Part shown: piece after piece, positions 55,388-62,753 of the stretch
Layout: every line of letters starts with the position of its first letter
Position numbering within the stretch: position 1 is the stretch's first letter
Origin: Lachnospiraceae bacterium
Lineage (GTDB): Bacteria; Bacillota; Clostridia; Lachnospirales; Lachnospiraceae
Assembly (NCBI GenBank): GCA_017620155.1
Contig: JAFZQY010000068.1
Span: 1-64,000, forward strand
Length of the DNA: 64,000 nucleotides
Direction: 5' to 3'
Notes under the pieces: generated by a model
What the model was told of the DNA's origin: nothing
Database searches by the model: none
The model's input: the letters and a program-made list of their open reading frames with translations, nothing else
Position numbers and translations under genes: made by a program

Positions 55388-57116
55388 TACTGACAGATCT
55401 GATTTCATCCGAACCTTTCTGTTATCGGAAGGGTTCGGATTTTGCTTGTGCATAAGCTTTATCTGGGGATACAGGCTCGATAAATACGGAAATGTGTCCG
55501 GATGGCTTATCAAAAGCATCCTGCTCGCGCTGGTTCTCGGGGATATAGTCGCGGATATCCTGATGTTTATATGGATGTATCTCAGGGAGAAAAGGGCGAA
55601 GGCGGCTGATTTGGCGGATGTCCCGCAGAAGAGCAGCGTATGGGTGAAAGGCCCCACCGCTGACCGTGAAAACCCGCGTATATGGATAATAGCCTCGTGC
55701 GTTATCATCGCCTGCTGGATTCCGATATGGCTGGCATATTACCCCGCAGTATTTGCATATGACGTGGAAACACAGCTCGGACAGGTCATCTCCGGCCCCT
55801 ATTCCACGCATCATCCCCTGCTTCATACCCTGATAATGGGCGGATGCATGAAACTCATGTGGAATGTCGGCGGGATAAATGCGGGAATGGCGCTGTATGC
55901 AGTCTTACAGATGCTGTTCATGGGCGTGACGGGCGGCTGGGCGCTGGCTGAAGCGCACAGATTGGGAACTTCGAAACCCGTGCTCATCATTTACGGTGCG
56001 TTTCTTGCGCTTTTCCCCGTAAACGGGATACTGGCCATATCCACGACCAAGGATGTGGTTTTCTCAGGGCTCATGCTTATGGCTTTGCTGCTGATCCGGA
56101 GGATCCTGAAAGGGGAGACGTGCTTCGGACGCGGACTTTGGGTTAAGATGGCTGTAACTACAGCGGCATTGATCATCTTCAGGAATAATGCGCTGTATGC
56201 GCTCGTACCGGCCATAGTGATATACATGCTGATCCCTTGCTCGACCTGGGCCGACGGGAAAGCACGCAAAAGGGCGACAGTGCCGCCTCCGGTGGACGGG
56301 AAGGCCCGTAAGAGGACGCTCGTGCTGACATTGGCGGCCGGATGTCTGGCCGGATGTCTCGTGAACGGAGGTCTGAAGGCAGCCTTGCATGCCGAATCCG
56401 GAAGTCCGAGAGAAGCATTGTCCATACCGATACAGCAGATGGCGCGCTCTTACAGTCTGCACCGGGATGAGATGCCCGAAGATCTGCGCGCAGACCTCGA
56501 ACTGTGTCTGGGAGGTGATGTGACCGATGTCTATGATCCTCATCTCGCAGATAAGGTCAAAAAGCAGGTCTACCTGAAAGATACCGGGCGTTTTATTAAA
56601 TCCTGGCTTAATATATTAATCAAATATCCGGGCGATAGCTTTGATGCATGGCTCTACACTACCGAGGGAGCTTGGTATATAGGCGATACTTCCGCGAACC
56701 GCATTTACGGGACCGGAGGAGGCTTCGGATATCTGAATACCGATACGAGATCGATGCCGCAGGGCTTTGAAGTAACGCACAGGTCGTTTTTGCCCGGGCT
56801 TACGGACTTTCTTGAGAAGTCGTTCAGTGACAATGCGTTTGAAGATATACCCGTACTAAGGCGGATATTTGCACCGGCAATATACATATGGATACTGATC
56901 GCCTTCCTGTATGTGTGCCTGGTAAGGAGGGGCGGCATGGGTGCAGCCGGCCTTCTGATACCTGCTTTTGTATATCTGACCATCCTGTGCGGCCCGGCCG
57001 TGCTCGTGCGGTATATGTATCCGTACATGCTGATGGTCATATATCCGTTTATTCCATATAAAGATTCCTCGATGGATATGGTTTCCTCGAAGGTTGATCC
57101 GGAGAAGACCGACTGA
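55350..57116 (+). CDS. DUF6020-like polytopic membrane protein
   Basis: The 588-residue protein has about eleven hydrophobic segments. '[20 protein letters not shown]' and '[18 protein letters not shown]' are the recognisable DUF6020 motifs, resembling the first extracytoplasmic loop of GT-C-type transferases. An extracytoplasmic domain lies near 370-500, and '[18 protein letters not shown]' ends the last helices. The family's function is unknown, but a membrane glycosyltransferase-like role is a reasonable guess. The chosen ATG 55350 overlaps the FAD gene by 38 nt and lacks a clear ribosome binding site. A start further down (for example near 55562) would remove two helices. A paralogue's end opens the window. 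Confidence 0.68.
   Translation: MKRVLNSLKNWIDTDRSDFIRTFLLSEGFGFCLCISFIWGYRLDKYGNVSGWLIKSILLALVLGDIVADILMFIWMYLREKRAKAADLADVPQKSSVWVKGPTADRENPRIWIIASCVIIACWIPIWLAYYPAVFAYDVETQLGQVISGPYSTHHPLLHTLIMGGCMKLMWNVGGINAGMALYAVLQMLFMGVTGGWALAEAHRLGTSKPVLIIYGAFLALFPVNGILAISTTKDVVFSGLMLMALLLIRRILKGETCFGRGLWVKMAVTTAALIIFRNNALYALVPAIVIYMLIPCSTWADGKARKRATVPPPVDGKARKRTLVLTLAAGCLAGCLVNGGLKAALHAESGSPREALSIPIQQMARSYSLHRDEMPEDLRADLELCLGGDVTDVYDPHLADKVKKQVYLKDTGRFIKSWLNILIKYPGDSFDAWLYTTEGAWYIGDTSANRIYGTGGGFGYLNTDTRSMPQGFEVTHRSFLPGLTDFLEKSFSDNAFEDIPVLRRIFAPAIYIWILIAFLYVCLVRRGGMGAAGLLIPAFVYLTILCGPAVLVRYMYPYMLMVIYPFIPYKDSSMDMVSSKVDPEKTD
55407..55440 (+). terminator. terminator-like hairpin overlapping the DUF6020 reading frame
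   Basis: ATCCGAACC (55407-55415) pairs perfectly with GGTTCGGAT (55432-55440) and the stem continues inward by a wobble and three more pairs, ending at TTTTGCTT. It lies 20 nt after the FAD gene stop, where a terminator would be expected, but inside codons 20-31 of the next gene. Confidence 0.5.
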
Positions 57117-58276
57117 TGATCATTTTTCAGATCCTGATGTGCATATTGATACTTATTGCTGCTCCCCTTTGCATGGGAATGGCCGTAGTGAGCGGGCTCA
57201 AAGTGCGCTCTCTTTTCTTTGCACTTTCTTTCGGATACCTTGTGATGATGGTCAGCTTCGAGATCGTGACCGTTCCGATCCTTTTGCTTACCGAATATGC
57301 CAATTTTCATTATGTTCTGTTCATATATACGCCGATCATGCTCGCAATATCCGTATTCGGTGTGATCCGTGCGCTGAAGACGGGCTTCCTTAAAGAATCC
57401 GTACAGAAACTGAACAACAGTTTTGCCGGGATCGTATCTTCCAAAGAAAAGCTCGTGGTCTGGGGGCTCGCAGGCGCGCTTCTTATAGTTATCCTGGTTC
57501 TTACGCTTACACGGGTCATCTTCGATGGTGATGATGCCTACTATGTGGTCCAGTCGCTGATCGCCCAGCAAAAAGGGACGATGTATTCGTCAAATCCTTA
57601 TACGGGGCGTGCCGCCGCTATCGACATGAGGCATGCTCTTGCAGTATTCCCGATGTGGATAGCCTATGTTGCGACTGTGACGAATATTCATGCAACCGCG
57701 CTTTGCCACAGCGTGCTTCCTATAGTGTTCATACCGCTTACTCTTATCGTTTACGGACAGACCGGAGCACTCCTTCTTAAAGATAAGAATAAAGATAAAG
57801 AGAAGAAGGAACTGACCGGATACTTCCTGCTTTTTATCGAGCTTTTCATCCTGTTCGGCAGGGTGTCGCTGTATACGCCGGAGGCCTTTCTGATGGCCAG
57901 GACATGGCAGGGCAAATCAGTAGCCGCCAATGTGCTTTTGCCTATGACTTTCCTCGTGCTCTGGGTCGTATATTCATATGAGAGCGCAGAGGATGCCGAT
58001 CCGGCATTGATCCGCCGCGCCTGGGTGCTGGTGGCTATCATCAATGCTTCGGCAGGTATATTCAGCTCGCTGGCCGTAGTGCTTACCTGTGTGATCATAT
58101 GCTCCGGAGGAGCGCTCATGTCGTTTCTTAAATGGAGATCCGGGGCGCGTGATCGCGGATCGGAACCGGCTAGGTTCGCATGGAGACCTTTTTTGTATTC
58201 ATGCATATGCTGCATACCGGGAATCTTATATATGCTTTTATATCTGTACTATACCTATTTTGGATGGAGGTCATGA
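57116..58276 (+). CDS. DUF6077-like polytopic membrane protein, N-terminal part (ends at an in-frame TGA)
   Basis: The 386-residue protein has about nine hydrophobic helices, a luminal-type loop 'DGDDAYYVVQSLIAQQKGTMYSSNPYTG' and 'AVFPMWIAYVATVTNIHATALCH'. This layout resembles DUF6077/GT-C-like membrane proteins (family call tentative). It overlaps the DUF6020 stop by 1 nt. The frame ends at TGA 58274-58276. The same frame stays open on the other side and becomes the next protein eight codons later, so this may be the first half of one interrupted gene of about 666 codons. Confidence 0.6.
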   Translation: MIIFQILMCILILIAAPLCMGMAVVSGLKVRSLFFALSFGYLVMMVSFEIVTVPILLLTEYANFHYVLFIYTPIMLAISVFGVIRALKTGFLKESVQKLNNSFAGIVSSKEKLVVWGLAGALLIVILVLTLTRVIFDGDDAYYVVQSLIAQQKGTMYSSNPYTGRAAAIDMRHALAVFPMWIAYVATVTNIHATALCHSVLPIVFIPLTLIVYGQTGALLLKDKNKDKEKKELTGYFLLFIELFILFGRVSLYTPEAFLMARTWQGKSVAANVLLPMTFLVLWVVYSYESAEDADPALIRRAWVLVAIINASAGIFSSLAVVLTCVIICSGGALMSFLKWRSGARDRGSEPARFAWRPFLYSCICCIPGILYMLLYLYYTYFGWRS

Positions 58277-58300
58277 GACCTTCATAGCAGGCGGGAACAT

Positions 58301-59119
58301 ATGGTAGATAATATCAAGGATGTGTTCAGAGTCATATGGGAGTTTCGGGGTTCGGGATTTTATCTCGTGCTCTATTTTGCCGCGCTCATATACCTGTTCA
58401 TTACCGAAAAGAATAAAAAGACACGTTTCCTGCTGTGTTACCTGCCGCTTCTGCTGCTCCTCATATACTTAAGCCCGGTATATTACAGGGTTTATGTGCT
58501 GGGGATCGATGCCGTCGGGACATATTACCGCAACCTGTGGATGATCCCGATCGCCGTTACGGTTTGTTATGCGGCGTGCAGAGTGATAAGTGCGCACAGG
58601 GCGATCGGCGCGGTGATAGTATGCGCGGCTTTGGTGCTTTGCGGGAAGTTTACCTACGCTGCTGCCGAGAGCGTGCGGGCCGAAAATGCCTATCATGTAC
58701 CTCAGTATGTATGCGATCTGGCCGATGAGATGACTCAGGAGATAGAAGGAGTGGAGGTTTACGCCTGCGTTCCGCTGGAGATGCTTTTCTACCTGCGCCA
58801 GTATGACACCGGAATCTGTCTGCTGTACGGAAGAGAAGCGGTGGAACCTGTGTGGGGATACTATGATCAGTATTACGAGACCTATGAACTGGCGGAGACT
58901 CTTGATTGGGATGAGATGCTTGAACTCAGCAGATCGCCCGAGAGGGGTATAGGAGTCGTTACATATTTCGTCGTACCCGAAGGCAGGGACATGGATTCCG
59001 ATCCGGAGGATCACGGACTGGTCCGTGTGGCCGATTCGGGAGGTTACATTCTGTATAAAGATACAGTTGCTATCGAACACATCAAAGAGGTCCTGAAAGA
59101 CACTCTTTATATGAAATAA
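58301..59119 (+). CDS. membrane protein, probable C-terminal part of the preceding gene
   Basis: The 272-residue product has about four helices (residues 17-130) and then a soluble domain of about 140 residues ('LADEMTQEIEGVEVYACVPLEMLFYL'). It is in the same frame as the upstream protein, separated only by one TGA and eight sense codons. GCGGGAA before ATG 58301 is a weak ribosome binding site, so separate translation as a two-protein unit is possible. No independent family is recognised. It ends 3 nt before the MBOAT gene. Confidence 0.55.
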   Translation: MVDNIKDVFRVIWEFRGSGFYLVLYFAALIYLFITEKNKKTRFLLCYLPLLLLLIYLSPVYYRVYVLGIDAVGTYYRNLWMIPIAVTVCYAACRVISAHRAIGAVIVCAALVLCGKFTYAAAESVRAENAYHVPQYVCDLADEMTQEIEGVEVYACVPLEMLFYLRQYDTGICLLYGREAVEPVWGYYDQYYETYELAETLDWDEMLELSRSPERGIGVVTYFVVPEGRDMDSDPEDHGLVRVADSGGYILYKDTVAIEHIKEVLKDTLYMK

Positions 59120-59122
59120 CTT

Positions 59123-60703
59123 ATGCTGTTTAACTCATACATCTTTATATTCATATTTTTCCCTATGTGCATAACCGGTTTTTATGCACTCGCCACCTGG
59201 CACTCCGATATGGCCGCCAAGATCTGGGTGATCGGATTTTCCCTTTGGTTTTACGGGTTTTTCAGCCCTGCGTACTTAATCATAATGCTCGCGTCCATAG
59301 GAGTAAATTATGTTTTAATCGTTCTTATGGATCGATTTGATGAAAAACCGGGAAGACGCGGCTTTTTGATCACAGGCGTTACCCTAAACCTCCTTCTTTT
59401 GGGTTATTTCAAATATTTGGATTTTACTATCGGCAATATCAACACCCTGTTCGGGTCCGATATCCCGATGAGAAATATCCTGCTTCCTCTGGGCATCAGC
59501 TTCTTCACTTTCCAGCAGATAGGATACCTGGTCGACATATACAGACGCGACGAGGTTAAGCCTGCGTTCGTAGACTACGCCCTGTTTGTGTCATTCTTCC
59601 CTCAGCTGGTTGCAGGCCCCATAGTATCGGGGCGTGAGATGATGCCGCAGTTTGCGACCATAGCGGGGCGCAGGCCCGATCCCGAGAGGATAGGCAGGGG
59701 GCTGACTCTTTTTGTGCTGGGCCTGGCCAAGAAAGTGCTGATCGCCGATGCGTTCGGACGCGCCGTAGACAGCGGATATTCGCAGATTGGTACGATCGGC
59801 GGCTTGGACAGCTTCCTCGTGATGATATGGTATACGCTCCAGCTCTACTATGATTTCAGCGGCTACTGCGATATGGCGATGGGACTTGCCGGGATGCTCG
59901 GATTTGACCTGCCGCTCAACTTTGATTCACCTTATAAAGCGCACAATATCGTTGATTTCTGGCGAAGATGGCATATGACGCTCACCAGATTCTTTACAAG
60001 ATATGTATATATCCCGCTCGGCGGAAGCAGAGTGAGCAAGGCGCGCACGATCGTGAACATCCTGATCGTGTACTTCTTAAGCGGCCTCTGGCACGGCGCC
60101 GGCTGGAACTTCGTATTATGGGGCATGCTCCACGGCATCGCCTACGCCGTAGTACGCATTGGTGCCTGGCACCATTACAAAAATGTTACAGAATCCCGTA
60201 ACAATTCCGTAATGGTGCCTGGCACCAATGCGGGCACCAATGCGGCCACCGCCACCGCCGCCGCTGATGCGGCCACCGCCACCGGCTCCAAACCGCTCCG
60301 CATACTGTCCCACATCGCGACATTCCTTTATGTCAGCTTCGCATGGGTATTCTTCAGGGCAGCGAGTATCACGGAGGCCATGAGCCTGATAAAGAACATG
60401 TTCACCGGCACCTGGAACAGCGTAAACTACGCACTTGCCGATGCCTTTGTTCAGATAGATGAGCTGTGGTATGTGGTCAAGTTCTCCGGACTTCCCGGTG
60501 TGAACTTTACGCTTGCACACAACCTTGTAATGATCGTGTTCACGCTGGCGGTACTGGTGATGACATTTGCGGCGCCGAACGCTTACACGGTTTCGAAGAA
60601 ACTGCGTCCGCGCGCGATAACGGCGGTACTTATAGGAGCCCTCGGGCTATGGTGCGTGCTCTCATTATCCGAAGTGAGCACGTTCCTCTATTTCAACTTT
60701 TAA
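59123..60703 (+). CDS. MBOAT-family O-acyltransferase (AlgI/DltB-like) carrying an in-frame palindromic insert
   Basis: The 526-residue protein has about ten or eleven helices and the MBOAT signatures 'SFFPQLVAGPIV', 'FWRRWHMTLTRFF' and 'SGLWHGAGWNFVLWGMLHG' with the catalytic His. It passes acetyl or similar groups across the membrane to an SGNH partner for polysaccharide O-acylation. Residues about 345-392 (from 'GAWHHYKN' to 'AATATGSK') form a low-complexity hydrophilic stretch. The first part of it comes from an inserted inverted-repeat element (60156-60231). The insert is in frame and falls in a loop between helices, so the enzyme may remain active. The SGNH partner follows at 60740. Confidence 0.88.
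   Translation: MLFNSYIFIFIFFPMCITGFYALATWHSDMAAKIWVIGFSLWFYGFFSPAYLIIMLASIGVNYVLIVLMDRFDEKPGRRGFLITGVTLNLLLLGYFKYLDFTIGNINTLFGSDIPMRNILLPLGISFFTFQQIGYLVDIYRRDEVKPAFVDYALFVSFFPQLVAGPIVSGREMMPQFATIAGRRPDPERIGRGLTLFVLGLAKKVLIADAFGRAVDSGYSQIGTIGGLDSFLVMIWYTLQLYYDFSGYCDMAMGLAGMLGFDLPLNFDSPYKAHNIVDFWRRWHMTLTRFFTRYVYIPLGGSRVSKARTIVNILIVYFLSGLWHGAGWNFVLWGMLHGIAYAVVRIGAWHHYKNVTESRNNSVMVPGTNAGTNAATATAAADAATATGSKPLRILSHIATFLYVSFAWVFFRAASITEAMSLIKNMFTGTWNSVNYALADAFVQIDELWYVVKFSGLPGVNFTLAHNLVMIVFTLAVLVMTFAAPNAYTVSKKLRPRAITAVLIGALGLWCVLSLSEVSTFLYFNF
60156..60231. repeat. 76-bp inverted-repeat element inserted in the MBOAT gene
   Basis: The 23-bp arms (60156-60178 and 60209-60231) are complementary except for the central base, each containing the palindromic 15-mer TGGTGCCTGGCACCA. 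Within the 30-nt centre TGTTAC (60184-60189) pairs with GTAACA (60198-60203). GGCACCAATGCG at 60221-60232 is then repeated directly at 60233-60244. A third copy of the 15-mer lies at 60709-60723. Confidence 0.88.
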
Positions 60704-60708
60704 TGTAA

Positions 60709-60723
60709 TGGTGCCTGGCACCA
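60709..60723. repeat. third copy of the TGGTGCCTGGCACCA palindrome
   Basis: It starts 6 nt after the MBOAT stop and ends 17 nt before the SGNH start codon. The flanks (GTAA before, ATTG after) match those of the inserted copies. It would form a hairpin just upstream of the SGNH translation start. Confidence 0.85.
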
Positions 60724-60739
60724 ATTGAAGACTAAGACT

Positions 60740-61828
60740 ATGGAAAACGACGCAAAAATTAATTCCACATTTAAGAAATATATCGTAATCCTGCTTGCGG
60801 CAGGCCTGGCACTTGCTGTCATCTGCGCTGCGCTGGTGGTGATCGTGGACCCGTTTTTCCATTATCACGCTCCTTTAGCCGGCTTCCCTTATGAAGTAGA
60901 CAACCAGCTTTCTCAGAACCCCGGGATGGCTAAGCACATGGACTATGACGCTGTGGTCCTGGGTTCTTCCATGACGGTCAACTTCGACACGAACGTTTTT
61001 AAGGAAGAGACCGGCCTTGATACGATCAAACTCCCGTATTCGGGCGCTTATCCCAAGGACATATCCAATATCATGTCTATCATCTTTGAGGCGCATCCGG
61101 ACGTAGATACCGTATTCCTCGGCGTTGATGTCATCAACTATTCCTCCGACGCGGATGAGATCAAGTTCCCGCTCCCGGAATACCTTTATGACGATAACCT
61201 GGTCAACGACATCAATTACCTGCTGAACAAGGACGTACTCTTAAACTACGTGATCAAGCCAATGGTATCTCCGGATCCCACAGATCTGTCCAAGGTCTAT
61301 GCGAGCTGGTGGACCGATGAGTACTACAACATAAACTACGTGATGCCTAACTACATGCGTGAGTACGAACCCCTTGATCCACGCCCCGAAGAACTGCCGA
61401 AAGAGTATTTTGAAGAGCAGATTTGTGTTAATATGGAAGAGAATATAATTCCGTATATCGAGGCGCATCCGGATACGCGATTTGTGATATTCTACCCGCC
61501 GTACAGCATCCTTTTCTGGAACGATTGCAGAAACTTAAACAAGACAGAAGCAACGCTGTATGAATACGAGGTGATCTCGAGGATGCTCCTTGATTATGAC
61601 AATACGGAGATATTCTTTTTTGCAGACGAAGAAGAGATCATAACAGATCTGAACAACTATGCCGATTATACGCATTATCATCCGAGATACAACGATTACA
61701 TGACCCGTTGCTTCGCGGATGGCACGGACCGGGCGCATGACATGGATGAGGTAATGGCTCATATTGATCATATGAGAAAAATCGCCACCTCTTATGATTA
61801 CGAAGAACTGCTCGGCCGCGGCTGGTAA
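60740..61828 (+). CDS. SGNH-like (DltD/AlgX/AlgJ-type) acyl-transfer partner, membrane anchored
   Basis: The 362-residue protein has one N-terminal helix ('IVILLAAGLALAVICAALVVIV', about 15-36) and an extracytoplasmic SGNH-like domain. The domain has 'VVLGSSMTVNFD' (nucleophile Ser76/77 region), 'LGVDVINYSS', and a late 'NYADYTHYHPRY' that supplies the Asp/His pair. Such proteins act with MBOATs to O-acylate exported glycans. I chose ATG 60740; an in-frame TTG at 60725 adds five codons but touches the palindrome. Its last codons lie in a 30-bp tandem repeat. Confidence 0.78.
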   Translation: MENDAKINSTFKKYIVILLAAGLALAVICAALVVIVDPFFHYHAPLAGFPYEVDNQLSQNPGMAKHMDYDAVVLGSSMTVNFDTNVFKEETGLDTIKLPYSGAYPKDISNIMSIIFEAHPDVDTVFLGVDVINYSSDADEIKFPLPEYLYDDNLVNDINYLLNKDVLLNYVIKPMVSPDPTDLSKVYASWWTDEYYNINYVMPNYMREYEPLDPRPEELPKEYFEEQICVNMEENIIPYIEAHPDTRFVIFYPPYSILFWNDCRNLNKTEATLYEYEVISRMLLDYDNTEIFFFADEEEIITDLNNYADYTHYHPRYNDYMTRCFADGTDRAHDMDEVMAHIDHMRKIATSYDYEELLGRGW

Positions 61829-61910
61829 ATCGGCAGGAGCCCGGTCACGGCCGGTAAAAACGGCATAAAGCCAGGCCGTGGCTGATATAAAACGGCATGG
61901 AGAACCCGTA
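61821..61910. repeat. three degenerate 30-bp tandem repeats spanning SGNH stop to the next start
   Basis: Units at 61821, 61851 and 61881 share the pattern GGCTGGTAAAAACGGCATG-like followed by a CC-rich end. Unit 1 encodes the SGNH stop codon. Unit 3 contains GGAG and runs into ATG 61910 of the next gene. Confidence 0.6.
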
Positions 61911-62695
61911 TGGCTGTCATAGACAGAATAAGCAGCACGACGCCGGTCGATACCGTAAACACGAACCGCAGGGTTCAGGAAGCGGGTTCCGGCGAAAGTG
62001 CTGATTTCAGGCCTTTGCTTGATGAAAACGAAGGCGTCATATATGAACCCGGAGGACCTCCGGAACCGGAAGCGAAGACGATAGCACAGGTTCGCGAGGA
62101 GATCGCCCGCGAGGAAGCTGCCGCGGCAAAAGCCAATCTGCATACCAGATTTGACGGCCCCGGCGTGGCGGTCGAGCTGTCCACGGACGGCATGGAAGCA
62201 TCCGCTGCACCCCCTAAGGAACAGTCAATAGGGGCGATCTTCAGGGACGCATGGAACGCGATCGTCGGTTTTTTCCTGTCCATCTGGAACGGCGGCGGTG
62301 AAAAAACCGCAGATGCGGCGCAGACCGAAACCGAAGCACAGACCGCAGCCGCGACCGAAACCGAAGCACAGACCGCAGAAGCCCTGACCGGAACCGAAAA
62401 AACCGGAGCACAGACTTCAGCTGCATCGGCCTCAGCAGCCGCCCCGACCGGAGTGCCTACACAGACTGCAGCCGCCTCCGAAGCCGCACCCGCCCCGTCC
62501 CGCGCAACTTCAGTCCGCTCGCGCACCGACACCCCCGAGGACATCGCCGCCTTTCTCGTAGATTACGGCGGCCGCCATCTGGCCAAGAACTCGGATCTGC
62601 TGACGCAGTACGACCGCAGCGGCCATATCGTGAACATGGACGCCTCCGAGCGCAGACGTATCCTGCAGGGCGAGGGCAAAGTCCGCAGGTTTTGA
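61910..62695 (+). CDS. low-complexity Ala/Thr/Glu-rich protein of unknown function
   Basis: The 261-residue protein has an N-terminal segment (MAVIDRISSTTPVDTVNTNR), an acidic 'VREEIAREEAAAAKA' helix near 62-76, and a possible amphipathic helix 'IGAIFRDAWNAIVGFFLSIW' near 106-125. A repeat-rich Ala/Thr/Glu/Gln tract (about 130-200) follows, and the C-terminal motif 'AKNSDLLTQYDRSGHIVNMD' looks conserved. I recognise no family. GGAG before ATG 61910 comes from the repeat. It lies 58 nt ahead of the UDPGP gene. The C-terminal 60 residues are the most likely functional domain. Confidence 0.6.
   Translation: MAVIDRISSTTPVDTVNTNRRVQEAGSGESADFRPLLDENEGVIYEPGGPPEPEAKTIAQVREEIAREEAAAAKANLHTRFDGPGVAVELSTDGMEASAAPPKEQSIGAIFRDAWNAIVGFFLSIWNGGGEKTADAAQTETEAQTAAATETEAQTAEALTGTEKTGAQTSAASASAAAPTGVPTQTAAASEAAPAPSRATSVRSRTDTPEDIAAFLVDYGGRHLAKNSDLLTQYDRSGHIVNMDASERRRILQGEGKVRRF
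62323..62378. repeat. 30-bp tandem repeat within the low-complexity gene
   Basis: A 26-nt block at 62323-62348 recurs exactly at 62353-62378, encoding TETEAQTA twice. It keeps the reading frame. Confidence 0.85.
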
Positions 62696-62753
62696 CACCG
62701 CGAATTCAAACCGTCCGGGCAGACCGGATATTTACTCAGAAGGGAGACCACAC

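Noticed and set aside
60156..60231. Rho-independent terminator
   Set aside because: No T-run follows either palindrome and the element lies in the middle of an intact reading frame.
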